Both the position numbers and the translations under genes were made by a program. DNA of 36,159 nt from Pseudomonadota bacterium (GTDB lineage: Bacteria > Pseudomonadota > Alphaproteobacteria > Acetobacterales > Acetobacteraceae), in the NCBI GenBank assembly GCA_018240405.1, contig JAFEFW010000011.1, positions 1 through 36,159 of the forward strand, written 5' to 3'. Below are positions 15,749-24,272 of this stretch, one piece after another; positions within the stretch are counted from its first letter, which is position 1; every line of letters begins with the position of its first letter. The notes beneath the pieces were generated by a model. The model did no database searches. It was not told where the DNA came from and saw nothing but the letters and a program-made list of their open reading frames with translations.

Positions 15749-17188
15749 GTGCCAGTAACAGTCCCTGGTGGTCCTTCAGTTGGCTCGCCCAATATCACAT
15801 TGTCTCTGGGAACCGGCGACGTTCTGTTGCTTGCTCAGCAGATCGGAGCGCTTCTCTCGTCGATTCAGGGAGCGGGCGATCTCGTATTCGACTCCGTAAC
15901 CGGCGGACCGCTTCCGAACGGGTTCTTCGGCCCCGGTTCCACATCAGAGTTGGTCATCAACAACCCCGACTCGCTGAACGCGACCATCCCTGGCACCTGG
16001 GACTACGTTGTACCGATTGGATCCGGTCCGACCACATTGACCGGCCATGATGTGGTCATCATCCCTGGTACGGTCGGTGGCACGTTCAATGTGTCCGGCA
16101 ACAGCACGGTGGCACCTAACGGCGGCAATAACACCGTTAACGCGACCGGCACGTATGTGCTGTCGTTTGGGCCGGGTGACAACTTCATCATCGCCGATGG
16201 CACCGGCACGATTGCGACCGGCAACGATGGCGCGAGCACGGTCACTGCGATTGGCGAGGGCCAGGGCAACCTGATCCAGTCGTTCGGGACGGGCGACCTG
16301 ATTAACGCCGTCCTCGGCAACAACACGGTTGAGGGCCTCGGTGCGAACAGCACCATTGTCGGTGGCACAGGGAACCTGACGATCAACATCACCGGCACCG
16401 GTGAGACGATCATGGGTAACGCCGCAAACCTGACCGGCACGCTGGGCGGCAGCAACAACCTGATTTGGCCGGGCAGCGGCCCGATGAACGTCACGGTAAC
16501 CGGCACCAACGATACGGTGGTTGGTTCGACCGCTCCGACGACTATTACGGCTACTGGCAACGACATTGTCTTCGGCGGTCCGGGCGCTTTGACTTTTGTC
16601 GGCAGCGGCGCGGGCACGTCCACGATCCTCGGCGGCGCTGGCGGGACCAGCAACGTCACCGGTGGTCCAGGTGGCGTCGTGTACTCGTCGAACTCGGCCA
16701 ACAATGCCACGGTTACGGGCGGCACCGGTACATCGACCCTGTTCGGGGGCGCGGGCAGCGTCATCACATTCAACAGCAGCCTCGGCGGCGCCTACATGGT
16801 GGCCGGCACAGGCAATGAGACGCTGAACGCCGCAGGCTCCAGCGCCGCAGTGACGTTCGGCGGTGGCCTCTCCGGCGCTGTATCGATGGTCGGCGGCAGC
16901 GGCGCCGACGTGTTCTTCCCGGGTGCTTCGTCCGATACGATGACGGGGAACGCGGGCAAGGACATCTTCTCGTTCATCGCCAGCAACACGCAGGGCAGCC
17001 ACGACTTCATTACCGACTTCAATGCCGAAGACTCGATGTTCCTGACCGGGTTCGACTCGACGAAGAGTGCGTTCAGCACCAGCAGCCAGGGCCTGACCCT
17101 GACGCTGTCGGACAAGACCACGATCACCTTCACCAACCTGACCGATCAGGGCCAGCTCAACGGGCACTACCTCTACGTCAAGCCTTAA
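15749..17188 (+). CDS. secreted beta-roll (RTX-like) repeat protein
   Basis: A 479-residue, Gly/Thr/Asn/Ser-rich and Lys/Arg-poor protein with essentially no cysteine. From about residue 100 to 400 it is an imperfect solenoid of short GG/GN/TG turns (GNNTVNATG, GNDTVVGS, GGAGGTSNVTGG). Only GGSGADVFF (382-390) and GNAGKDIFSF approach the calcium-binding RTX nonapeptide. The C-terminus (DIFSFIASNTQGSHDFITDFNAEDSMFLTGFD) matches the post-repeat module of type I secreted RTX proteins, and the last 60 residues probably carry the secretion signal. There is no N-terminal signal peptide, consistent with type I export. It is likely a surface or matrix adhesin. The start GTG 15749 has CGGAG 7 nt upstream. 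No ABC/MFP secretion genes are in the window. Confidence 0.82.
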   Translation: MPVTVPGGPSVGSPNITLSLGTGDVLLLAQQIGALLSSIQGAGDLVFDSVTGGPLPNGFFGPGSTSELVINNPDSLNATIPGTWDYVVPIGSGPTTLTGHDVVIIPGTVGGTFNVSGNSTVAPNGGNNTVNATGTYVLSFGPGDNFIIADGTGTIATGNDGASTVTAIGEGQGNLIQSFGTGDLINAVLGNNTVEGLGANSTIVGGTGNLTINITGTGETIMGNAANLTGTLGGSNNLIWPGSGPMNVTVTGTNDTVVGSTAPTTITATGNDIVFGGPGALTFVGSGAGTSTILGGAGGTSNVTGGPGGVVYSSNSANNATVTGGTGTSTLFGGAGSVITFNSSLGGAYMVAGTGNETLNAAGSSAAVTFGGGLSGAVSMVGGSGADVFFPGASSDTMTGNAGKDIFSFIASNTQGSHDFITDFNAEDSMFLTGFDSTKSAFSTSSQGLTLTLSDKTTITFTNLTDQGQLNGHYLYVKP

Positions 17189-17216
17189 GTCTATTCCCGC
17201 CGACCGGCGGCATGGC

Positions 17217-17249
17217 GGCCCAGACCATCGGTCTGGGCCGTTTTTCTTT
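17217..17249 (+). terminator. Rho-independent terminator after the beta-roll gene
   Basis: GGCCCAGACC and GGTCTGGGCC form a perfect 10-bp stem around ATC, followed by GTTTTTCTTT. It lies 28 nt after the stop codon and is the clearest terminator in the window. Confidence 0.95.
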
Positions 17250-17339
17250 GCGCCCGCCCTGCCCGCCACGGCATTGCCTGGACACCAGGTTTCCCCTATG
17301 TCGGGAGCCTGCCCCATCGCCAGCCAGTGAGGTCCGTCC

Positions 17340-18026
17340 ATGGCCGAATATGTCATTCCACCGCCGTCGGTCATCGCAGTGCCCGTGCAAGGCGGCGGGG
17401 CATTTCCGGTGCGGCGGGTCTTCTGCGTCGGCCGCAACTATGCAGAGCATGCGCGCGAAATGGGCAGCGATCCGGACCGTGAGCCGCCATTCTTCTTTAT
17501 GAAGCCAGCCGATGCCCTGCTACTGAACGATGCCGACATGCCCTATCCACCGCAGAGCAAGCAGTTGCATCATGAAATGGAGCTGGTCGTCGCGATAGGG
17601 GAAGGCGGCACCAATATCGCCGAGGCCGACGCCCTGGCGCATGTTTGGGGCTATGCCGCCGGCCTCGATATGACCCGTCGCGATCTGCAAAACGCGGCGA
17701 AGAAGGAAGGCAAGCCCTGGGACATGGGCAAGGGCTTCGACCATTCAGCGCCGATCGGCCTGATGATACCGGCGGCGAAGATCGGCCATCCGTCTAAGGG
17801 ACTGATCGAATTGAAGGTCAACGGCAAGGTCCGCCAGACCTCCGATCTGTCGAAGATGATCTGGAACGTGCCGGAGACCATCGCCTATCTGTCAGGTCTG
17901 GTTCGCCTCGCGCCGGGCGATCTGATCTACACCGGCACACCGGAGAATGTCGCCGCGGTCGAGCGCGGCGATCTACTGGAAGGTGTCGTTGAGGGCGTTG
18001 GTACGGTTCGAACTCGGATCATCTGA
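17340..18026 (+). CDS. fumarylacetoacetate hydrolase family protein
   Basis: A 228-residue single-domain FAH-family enzyme. RVFCVGRNYAEHAREMG begins the fold, HHEMELVVAIG carries acidic metal-binding residues, and VRLAPGDLIYTGTPENVA is the C-terminal signature. Members of this short type hydrolyse fumarylpyruvate (gentisate pathway), acylpyruvates or decarboxylate oxaloacetate; the sequence alone does not separate these. The stop overlaps the start of exonuclease III by one base (TGATG), so translation is coupled. Confidence 0.92.
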   Translation: MAEYVIPPPSVIAVPVQGGGAFPVRRVFCVGRNYAEHAREMGSDPDREPPFFFMKPADALLLNDADMPYPPQSKQLHHEMELVVAIGEGGTNIAEADALAHVWGYAAGLDMTRRDLQNAAKKEGKPWDMGKGFDHSAPIGLMIPAAKIGHPSKGLIELKVNGKVRQTSDLSKMIWNVPETIAYLSGLVRLAPGDLIYTGTPENVAAVERGDLLEGVVEGVGTVRTRII

Positions 18027-18835
18027 TGTCAACCCTCCGGGTCGCCACCTGGAACATCAATTCGCTGCGGCTGCGCCTTGGACTGCTCGACGGGCTGGCC
18101 GCGGCGTTGCTGCCTGACGTCATTTGCCTGCAGGAAACCAAAGTACCGGACGCATTATTCCCGGCCGAGGCACTGCAACCCCTGAACTACCCGCATACGG
18201 TGTTCCGCGGCATGAAGGGCTATAATGGCGTCGCCATCCTATCCCGCATTCCGCTGACGGTGCATGAGGAGGATGTGCCGGACTGGTGCGGAAAGGGCGA
18301 TTGCCGCCATCTCGCGGTGTCCCTGCAGACTCCGAGCGGGCCGCTCGAGCTGCACAATTTCTACGTTCCGGCCGGTGGCGACGTGCCTGACCGGACTGAG
18401 AACCCAAAATACGGCCACAAGCTGGATTTCATCGCCGAGGCCCGTGACTGGTTCGCCAGACGCGCCGGATTGCGGCGGACCATGCTGGTCGGTGACCTGA
18501 ACATCGCGCCACTGGAGCACGACGTCTGGAGCCACAAGCAGTTGCTGGACGTTGTCAGCCATACGCTGCCGGAAACGGAGGGGCTGAACGCCTGGATGGA
18601 CACGGCCTTCGTCGATGCCGTCCGACACTTTGTGCCGGCCGACCAGAAGCTGTACACGTGGTGGTCATATCGCAACCGGGATTGGCGGGCGTCCGATCGG
18701 GGCCGGCGTCTGGACCACATCTGGATCACGCCCGATCTGCAGCCGGCGCTGCGCGGGCACACGATCCTAAAGGACGCCAGGGATTGGGAACGCGGTTCGG
18801 ATCACGTCCCGGTCTGTATCGAGATGCAAATTTAG
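18026..18835 (+). CDS. xthA: exodeoxyribonuclease III
   Basis: A 269-residue endonuclease/exonuclease/phosphatase-fold enzyme. TWNINS at 8-13 and Gln36-Glu37 (LQETK) provide metal binding, NFYVPAGGD and GDLNIAP carry the active-site Tyr and Asp/Asn, and GSDHVPV near the C-terminus contains the catalytic Asp-His pair. It processes apurinic sites and 3' blocked ends in base-excision repair. It is coupled to the FAH-family gene by TGATG, a common bacterial neighbourhood accident rather than pathway evidence. Its stop overlaps the convergent GT41 gene by 4 nt, leaving no room for a separate terminator. Confidence 0.95.
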   Translation: MSTLRVATWNINSLRLRLGLLDGLAAALLPDVICLQETKVPDALFPAEALQPLNYPHTVFRGMKGYNGVAILSRIPLTVHEEDVPDWCGKGDCRHLAVSLQTPSGPLELHNFYVPAGGDVPDRTENPKYGHKLDFIAEARDWFARRAGLRRTMLVGDLNIAPLEHDVWSHKQLLDVVSHTLPETEGLNAWMDTAFVDAVRHFVPADQKLYTWWSYRNRDWRASDRGRRLDHIWITPDLQPALRGHTILKDARDWERGSDHVPVCIEMQI

Positions 18836-21138
18836 CTGTTCAACGCTGCGCCACTCTGCCGTCCGGCGCACCAATCCTGCCAGGCATGGCGCAGCGCTGT
18901 GCCTAGGGCCGTGCCGAAGCGCAGTGCGTCGCAAAGTGGGCTGACCCTGACACGCGTGCGCAGACCGCTCCGCAACTGTGCCAGCGAAGCCAGGTCCTGT
19001 GCCCGTGTGACGGCCGACTCGACGTAATCGTCCAGCGTCGGCGCGACCCAATCTGACAGGCCGACATTGCTGAGATGGCTGGTTGAATGCCGAGCGGAGA
19101 AGAGCGTGCCGGACAGGGTCTGCGTCGGCACACCCATCCACAACGCTTCGCACGTTGTCAGACCGCCCGTGTATGGAAACGGATCCAGGTTGATGTCGAG
19201 TTCTGAAAGCTGCTGCAAAAAGGCGCGATGACCCGACGACCCGCGGAGCTCCACGCGGTCGCGTTCGACACCGTGTCGCGCGAACGCTGCGAGCACCTGG
19301 GCAGCCGTTTCGGCATCCGCCAGCGGATGCGACTTCAGCAGCAGGCGCGACCGGGGAACACGGTGCAGAATCGTGCTCCAGGTCTCGATGACCTGCGAGG
19401 TGATCTTCGCCAGGTTGTTGAAGCAACCGAAGGTTATGAAACCATTGGACAGTGCCGGCAGGGGTGTAACATCCGGCGCATGGGTTGGCGGGCTGTAGCA
19501 GACATAGCCGTCCGGCAAGCGCAGCAGACGTTCCGTGTAAAAGGGTTCGAATCCGGGCGGAGTCTCCCACCGGTCGGTCAGGAACCAGTCCATCTCTGGC
19601 AGGCCGGTGCTGTGATTCTGCATGCCGACCCATTTGATTTGGACGGGTGCAAGCCGGTTCGCACAGGCTGCCATGCGTCCGCCGTCGCCGTAGCCACCAA
19701 GATCGATCAGGATGTCAATGTCCCGCTGTCGCGCCGCCGCGGTTAGTGCAGCATCGTCGAGGCGATCCGTGTCGACCCATTCATGCGCCAGTGTGCGAAA
19801 GCGGGCAGTGATCGGGTCCGACGTGCTCATCGCGCGGCTGAGGCAGACAATCTCAAACTGCTCCGGGTCGAGTGTTTCGAAACCAGCCACTGTCAGCCAC
19901 CCGACCGGGTGCGAACGGAACGACCCGGACAGCAGGCCCAGGCGTAACCGACGGTCCGGGACGGGTGTATTCCGCAGATCCGCCTGCGAGACACGCGCCA
20001 GTGTCGCGCTGGCGTCAGCCAGCGCGGCCAGAAGTACCTGTGGAGTCGTGGCAGCATCGTAAGGCAGCACGTTGCATAGCGCGCGCCGCGGCAACGACGC
20101 CTCCGGTGCCAGGGCAATCGCCTGGCGCGCGACGGACGCCGCTTCTTCCTGCCGACCGACGTAGACCGTTGCATTCGCCAGGTTACAGAGCGGTGAGGGA
20201 TGCGGAGAGAAGCGCTCCTGCAACGACTGCAGGATTCGGCGGGCATCTGGATGCCGGTGCAGCTTCATCAGCACGGCCGCATAATCATTCGCCACAAGCG
20301 GGTTGTCAGGCGCAAGCTCCCACGCTCGGCGCAAAACAGTTTCCGCGCGCACGACTTGCGTCGTGCGCGCCAGCAACCCGCCCAGCAATCCCCAGGGCGC
20401 CGCTGCGTCCGGAGCCAGAATGGTGACCGCTTCCATGACGTCGATTGCCTGGCCCGGCTCACCCAGACGGTCGAGCAGCATCGCACGTGCCGCCAGAGGG
20501 ACGTGGTTCAGCGGCTCGTGTTGAGCACGGAGTTCGAGGCGGGCGAGTTCCGCCTCGGCTTCTCCGGCCGCGACGGCCGCTTCAACGCCGTATAGCGCGT
20601 AAACGAGATTCTCTACATCGAGCGCCTGCGCCCGCAAAAATGCCGACAAGGCCTGACTCGGCGCCTGGCTCGCGTTCAATGCGAGCCCCAGGGCGAACCA
20701 GGCCTCGGCATTGTCTGGCGCAATGCCGCAGCAGTGAAGCAGGAGGTTGCGCGCTTCAGTCGCTTCGTTTCGCTTCAGCAGGAGCGCACCCAGCGCGATA
20801 AGTGCCGCCGGCCGGTTCGGTTGCAACGAGAGTGCGTGCCTGTAGGCTTCTTCGGCCCCGGCAAGGTCGTTGTCCGCCCGCAGGCTTTCGGCAAGCCGTA
20901 CGATCGGCTCGTCCCAGTCCGGTTGACGCACGGCCACCTGTTGCATCAGTGCGCGGGCCCTTTGTCTGTCACCGACGCGATCCTCGGCAATCGCGAGGTT
21001 CAGCAGCGTGGCAGGTGATGGGTCATGCCGTGCCACCGCGAGCCGCAGATCGCGCAGCGCGTCCTGGAACCGCCCAGCGGCCAGCGCCGTCACGGCTTGG
21101 GCGGCGACTGAGGCCTCGTCAAGACCCTCAACGATCAT
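18832..21138 (-). CDS. TPR plus GT41 (OGT/SPINDLY-like) protein O-glycosyltransferase
   Basis: A 768-residue protein. Residues about 10-380 are eight or nine TPR units (for example DEPIVRLAESLRADNDLAGAEEAYRHAL). Residues about 398-750 are a GT41 catalytic region: LRLGLLSGSFRSHPVGW with His410 at the position of the OGT general-region His, WVGMQNHSTGLPEMDWFLTDRWETP, FGCFNNLAKIT with Lys578 corresponding to the UDP-contacting Lys of OGT, and PYTGGLTTCEALWMGVP at about 657-673. The family transfers GlcNAc, fucose or other sugars to Ser/Thr in proteins. Being last in the flagellin operon, it probably glycosylates flagellin or another axial protein (inference). ATG 21138 overlaps the upstream methyltransferase by 11 nt. 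Confidence 0.88.
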   Translation of the reverse strand: MIVEGLDEASVAAQAVTALAAGRFQDALRDLRLAVARHDPSPATLLNLAIAEDRVGDRQRARALMQQVAVRQPDWDEPIVRLAESLRADNDLAGAEEAYRHALSLQPNRPAALIALGALLLKRNEATEARNLLLHCCGIAPDNAEAWFALGLALNASQAPSQALSAFLRAQALDVENLVYALYGVEAAVAAGEAEAELARLELRAQHEPLNHVPLAARAMLLDRLGEPGQAIDVMEAVTILAPDAAAPWGLLGGLLARTTQVVRAETVLRRAWELAPDNPLVANDYAAVLMKLHRHPDARRILQSLQERFSPHPSPLCNLANATVYVGRQEEAASVARQAIALAPEASLPRRALCNVLPYDAATTPQVLLAALADASATLARVSQADLRNTPVPDRRLRLGLLSGSFRSHPVGWLTVAGFETLDPEQFEIVCLSRAMSTSDPITARFRTLAHEWVDTDRLDDAALTAAARQRDIDILIDLGGYGDGGRMAACANRLAPVQIKWVGMQNHSTGLPEMDWFLTDRWETPPGFEPFYTERLLRLPDGYVCYSPPTHAPDVTPLPALSNGFITFGCFNNLAKITSQVIETWSTILHRVPRSRLLLKSHPLADAETAAQVLAAFARHGVERDRVELRGSSGHRAFLQQLSELDINLDPFPYTGGLTTCEALWMGVPTQTLSGTLFSARHSTSHLSNVGLSDWVAPTLDDYVESAVTRAQDLASLAQLRSGLRTRVRVSPLCDALRFGTALGTALRHAWQDWCAGRQSGAALNS

Positions 21139-22576
21139 CGCAGGGCCGTTCTGCCAGCACCAGCAACCCCGGGACCGGTTCACCGCCTTCCTGCCGCATT
21201 GACTTGCGTTCGCACCGTAGCGGGCGCAGGCCAGCCCCCATCAGACACTGTTCGACGTACGTCGGCGCATGAGCATAGCGGCCGAGACGATGCAGGTGCC
21301 AAGACGCGTCACCAGCCTGCAGTTCCTCCAGCGAGAAGAGGAACCAGCCGCCTGGGTTCAGGCGCGCATGTATGGAAGTGAAGACCTCCTCCAGCGCGCC
21401 GAAATAGACCAGAACGTCGGCTGCCGCGATCAGGGCCCATTGCTCCGCGCTGGCTCGCTGCAGATCGGACAGGATATCAGCCACTCGTAGTTCAGCGTAG
21501 AGGCGCTTGACCCTCGCCTGTTCCAGCATTCGCGGCGAAAGATCGACTCCAGTGATCGGACCGATTGGAAGGTCGCTGATGGCTAGCGCCAGCAAGCCGG
21601 TGCCGCAGCCGAGATCGAGCGCAGGCCCCAGCCTCTCACCGGCTGCGATGGCGGGATGGGTCATCAGCACCTCGCGCATCCTGACCGGCACAGTGTAACC
21701 AAGAGCGATCAAGTGCGATTCGAACCGCTCGGCATAACCGTCGAAAACTGTGCTGATGTATTCCGGCGGCGCGCGTTTTGCGCTGGGCAGCGCCCCGGCG
21801 GCCATCACCAGATGCCGCACATACGGGTCGTTCGGACCCAGCTTTAGCGCCTCCTGGTAAGCCACCGTGGCGGCGTCATGGTCGCCCATGCAGGCGAGCG
21901 CATGCCCCTTCATGCCCAGTGTGCAGGCATCCGCCAGGCCCAGCGCGCAGGCCGCGTCGGCGATTTCTACCGCGCCGGAGAAGTCGCGCCGTCGCATCCG
22001 CATCAGCATTGCCGCGTTGCGCAGTCCGACATTCGTTGGCACCCGTGTGATGCCCTCCGTCAGAACGAGCAGAGCGGCATCGGTATCGGCGTCGGCCTCC
22101 AGTGCCGCCGCTAGAGTCTCGCGCCACGTGACTGCTTCCGGAACGGCGGCGACCGCTTCATTCAGGCAAGCCACGGCATCGCGCGCGCGGCCGAGGGCAA
22201 GCAATGTGGTGCCAAGTATGGCTTTGGCTTCAGGGTCGGTTCGGTCGAGTAGCACGGCTTCAGCAGCATCACGTGCAGCGGCCTCGGGCTCTCGCAGGTG
22301 CTGAAGAACCTCCGCCCGGCACTTGTATAGTCGCACGTCTGATGGTGTGCGATCCAGGGCGTGGTTGAGCGGGCCTATAGCAGTATCGTAGTCTCCGTTA
22401 CGCAGGGCCAGTTGAGCTGACAGTATGGCAATTTCAGGCGCACCCTCTGGCGCCAGTACGCGCGCGGCCGCGAGCAACGGGCGGGCAACACCGGTCCGAC
22501 CAGCAACTATCAGTTCGGCAACGCGTTGACACAGCGCCTCCGCTTCGGGAGGAACGGTCACAATGTCCATGGCCAT
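21128..22576 (-). CDS. TPR plus SAM-dependent methyltransferase
   Basis: A 482-residue protein. Residues about 10-260 are TPR-like helices (AILSAQLALRNGDYDTAIGPLNHAL, ATVAYQEALKLGPND). Then comes the joint YISTVFDGYAERFESHL typical of TPR-fused class I methyltransferases, the SAM motif ALDLGCGTG at 319-327, the acidic loop GVDLS at 343-347, and a C-terminal strand region. It could methylate a sugar or protein side chain. AAGGAG lies about 5 nt before ATG 22576. It is 30 nt downstream of the DUF1217 gene and overlaps the GT41 gene, so the two TPR enzymes are surely co-translated and may share a substrate. Confidence 0.87.
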   Translation of the reverse strand: MAMDIVTVPPEAEALCQRVAELIVAGRTGVARPLLAAARVLAPEGAPEIAILSAQLALRNGDYDTAIGPLNHALDRTPSDVRLYKCRAEVLQHLREPEAAARDAAEAVLLDRTDPEAKAILGTTLLALGRARDAVACLNEAVAAVPEAVTWRETLAAALEADADTDAALLVLTEGITRVPTNVGLRNAAMLMRMRRRDFSGAVEIADAACALGLADACTLGMKGHALACMGDHDAATVAYQEALKLGPNDPYVRHLVMAAGALPSAKRAPPEYISTVFDGYAERFESHLIALGYTVPVRMREVLMTHPAIAAGERLGPALDLGCGTGLLALAISDLPIGPITGVDLSPRMLEQARVKRLYAELRVADILSDLQRASAEQWALIAAADVLVYFGALEEVFTSIHARLNPGGWFLFSLEELQAGDASWHLHRLGRYAHAPTYVEQCLMGAGLRPLRCERKSMRQEGGEPVPGLLVLAERPCDDR

Positions 22577-22606
22577 AGGGCTCCTTTTGAGCCGGTTACA
22601 CAACGG

Positions 22607-23452
22607 TCAGATGAGAATGCCGCCCGCGTGCAGGGCGACGGCGGTCACGCCCGTTTCCGTGGACGAGTTGGCGGTATCAGCCTGGGCGTTGGCCATCAGG
22701 TAGCGCTTGGCAAAATTCTCGACGAACCGGGAGTCCTGCAGCTTGCTGATATCGAGGCGGTCGGTAATTGCCTTTTCCTGAGCCGAGAGCGACTGGAAGG
22801 CGATCTGTTTCGGAATGCCGAGCGTTGTGGTGACGACAGTGCGTAGGGTCGGGTCGCCGAGGATCTGATCGACATTGGTAACCGACGAGGCGATCGTCTT
22901 GAAGGTCATGGCGTTGGCAAGTCCGGGCGTAGCCTCATTCAACCGTTGTTCCCACACCGTCTGAGCGTAGCCTTTTGCGATGGCAGTGATGGCTGTCGAA
23001 CTTTGGATGGACGACAACCCTTTGGCGGCAAAGTCGTAGGTCCGGGCTAGCGCTTTCCAGCGCGTGTCCGACAGCCTGTTTGCTAGCGAATCCGGGTCGT
23101 TCAGATCCGAAGTCAGGACGGCCTTCGCAAGCGCCGTGTAATCCTTCTGGTCGCCAAGGCCGTTGGCTGTCAGCAGTACGTCCATCGCCTGCTTATTGGC
23201 GAGCAGCTCTGCCACACTGGTCGCGCTCTTCACCGTCTGGGTGAAGCTAGCAACAGCGCGCTCAACGGCCGGCTCCTGCCCCGTCCTTGCCACTTCCTGC
23301 GTTTGGTATTTCTCCGCGGTGGCGAGGGACTGGATGGCATTCTGGCCCGTGCTGGTCGCGTTCGACCGGCCATAAACGGTATCCAGCAGCGACGACGACG
23401 CCCCTGACAGCCCGGCAAGTAGCGACGGCAGGTAGCTGAGGGTTGTGTTCAC
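22607..23452 (-). CDS. DUF1217 family flagellar-locus protein
   Basis: A 281-residue all-helical protein. NTTLSYLPSLLAGLSG, a disordered linker, and repeated motifs (ALAKAVLTSDLNDPDSLANRLSDTRW, IASSVTNVDQILGDPTLRTVVTTTLGIP, LDISKLQDSRFVENFAKRYL) match DUF1217, a family seen almost only in alphaproteobacterial flagellar clusters. The duplicated DP..L/VT layout suggests two related helical repeats. No enzymatic residues or secretion signal are evident; its role in flagella is not established. The start is GTG 23452 because GGGAGG lies 6 nt before it. It is 19 nt after flaF in the operon. Confidence 0.85.
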   Translation of the reverse strand: MNTTLSYLPSLLAGLSGASSSLLDTVYGRSNATSTGQNAIQSLATAEKYQTQEVARTGQEPAVERAVASFTQTVKSATSVAELLANKQAMDVLLTANGLGDQKDYTALAKAVLTSDLNDPDSLANRLSDTRWKALARTYDFAAKGLSSIQSSTAITAIAKGYAQTVWEQRLNEATPGLANAMTFKTIASSVTNVDQILGDPTLRTVVTTTLGIPKQIAFQSLSAQEKAITDRLDISKLQDSRFVENFAKRYLMANAQADTANSSTETGVTAVALHAGGILI

Positions 23453-23471
23453 GGCCACCCTCCCGTCAGCT

Positions 23472-23819
23472 TCACGGCTGGCCGGACAGGCCGGCTGCTA
23501 TGTTTTCGTTGATGTTGATCAGGAAGTCGAAGTCGGGCTTCTCCTGGTCCATTTCCCGCTGCACGGTCAGCCCGATCGAAACAATCTGCGCACGCATCTG
23601 CAACGGCAGCGCGTTGCCCGGTTCATGCATCAAGTCGTTCACCGCCAGCCAGAGCCGCCGATTATCGGCTAGCGCCCGAATACGCGCGATTGTTCCGCCG
23701 TCGCGCGAGGTTCTCAAGGCCGATGTTACTTGGCGGAACACGTCAGCCTCCTGGTCGCGCGGCGATCGGCATCGCGCCGCACTCTCATAGGCTTGGGCAG
23801 CCTGTCTGGATGTCAGCAT
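23472..23819 (-). CDS. flaF: flagellar biosynthesis regulator FlaF
   Basis: A 115-residue protein starting MLTSRQAAQAYESAARCRSPRDQEADVF, followed by RALADNRRLWLAVNDLM and AQIVSIGLTVQREM, the FlaF pattern. In Caulobacter FlaF is needed for flagellin synthesis and works opposite FlbT in post-transcriptional control and flagellin export. GGAAGG about 10 nt upstream supports ATG 23819. The start lies 35 nt inside flbT, so the pair is translationally coupled. Confidence 0.92.
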   Translation of the reverse strand: MLTSRQAAQAYESAARCRSPRDQEADVFRQVTSALRTSRDGGTIARIRALADNRRLWLAVNDLMHEPGNALPLQMRAQIVSIGLTVQREMDQEKPDFDFLININENIAAGLSGQP

Positions 23820-24249
23820 GGCCGTTGGCCTTCCCTGTCGGAAGTGGGTCGGGTAGCTTTTTGCATAGGACAGCGTCCTCATATTGAATGACACGCCGGA
23901 CCAGCTTTAAGGCTGCGTAACAATCATCCGCCTCGGCCGCCACGAGCGCCTGATCCAGCAGCATGCTGACCACGTTTACGGTAGTGGCATCCTGGAATTC
24001 GGCGATGAAATGCCGAGCCGCGTCCAATCCGGACTCGCGTTCGAGTTCATTGCCGATATAAGCGGATTGCAGCGCGAAGTAGATGCGCCTCGCGGGCGTA
24101 TCCGCCTGATCGGGCGCCATGATCTGCTTGCCAAACAGGAACCGCGCCTTCGCCGTCAGTTCAATTCGGGAACGGGTGCGGAAGCGGATCGGCGCCCCGT
24201 TTACGATCATCACCTCGCCCTGGCGCAGTTCCAGTACCAGATTGGACAT
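23785..24249 (-). CDS. flbT: flagellin mRNA regulator FlbT
   Basis: A 154-residue protein. MSNLVLELRQGEVMIVNGAPIRFR, then TKARFLFGKQIM and ARRIYFALQSAYIG are the hallmark N-terminal half; the C-terminal half is helical. FlbT binds the 5' leader of flagellin mRNA in Caulobacter and promotes its decay until the hook is complete; in other alphaproteobacteria it can activate. GGAAGG about 7 nt before ATG 24249 sets the start. It is placed directly after flagellin, 80 nt away, and overlaps flaF by 35 nt. Confidence 0.94.
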   Translation of the reverse strand: MSNLVLELRQGEVMIVNGAPIRFRTRSRIELTAKARFLFGKQIMAPDQADTPARRIYFALQSAYIGNELERESGLDAARHFIAEFQDATTVNVVSMLLDQALVAAEADDCYAALKLVRRVIQYEDAVLCKKLPDPLPTGKANGHADIQTGCPSL

Positions 24250-24272
24250 TTGAGCCTTCCGCGCAGCCGGAG

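Noticed and set aside
16100-16900. Repetitive DNA considered as a CRISPR or tandem-repeat array
   Set aside because: The similarity comes from degenerate GGCxxC-type codons for the Gly/Thr/Asn solenoid. There are no identical direct repeats with regular unique spacers.
15944-17437. 497-codon open frame antisense to the beta-roll gene
   Set aside because: It mirrors the Gly/Thr/Asn-rich codons of the sense gene, is Arg/Ala/His-rich without any domain, and crosses the strong terminator. The sense frame has the clear C-terminal RTX module.
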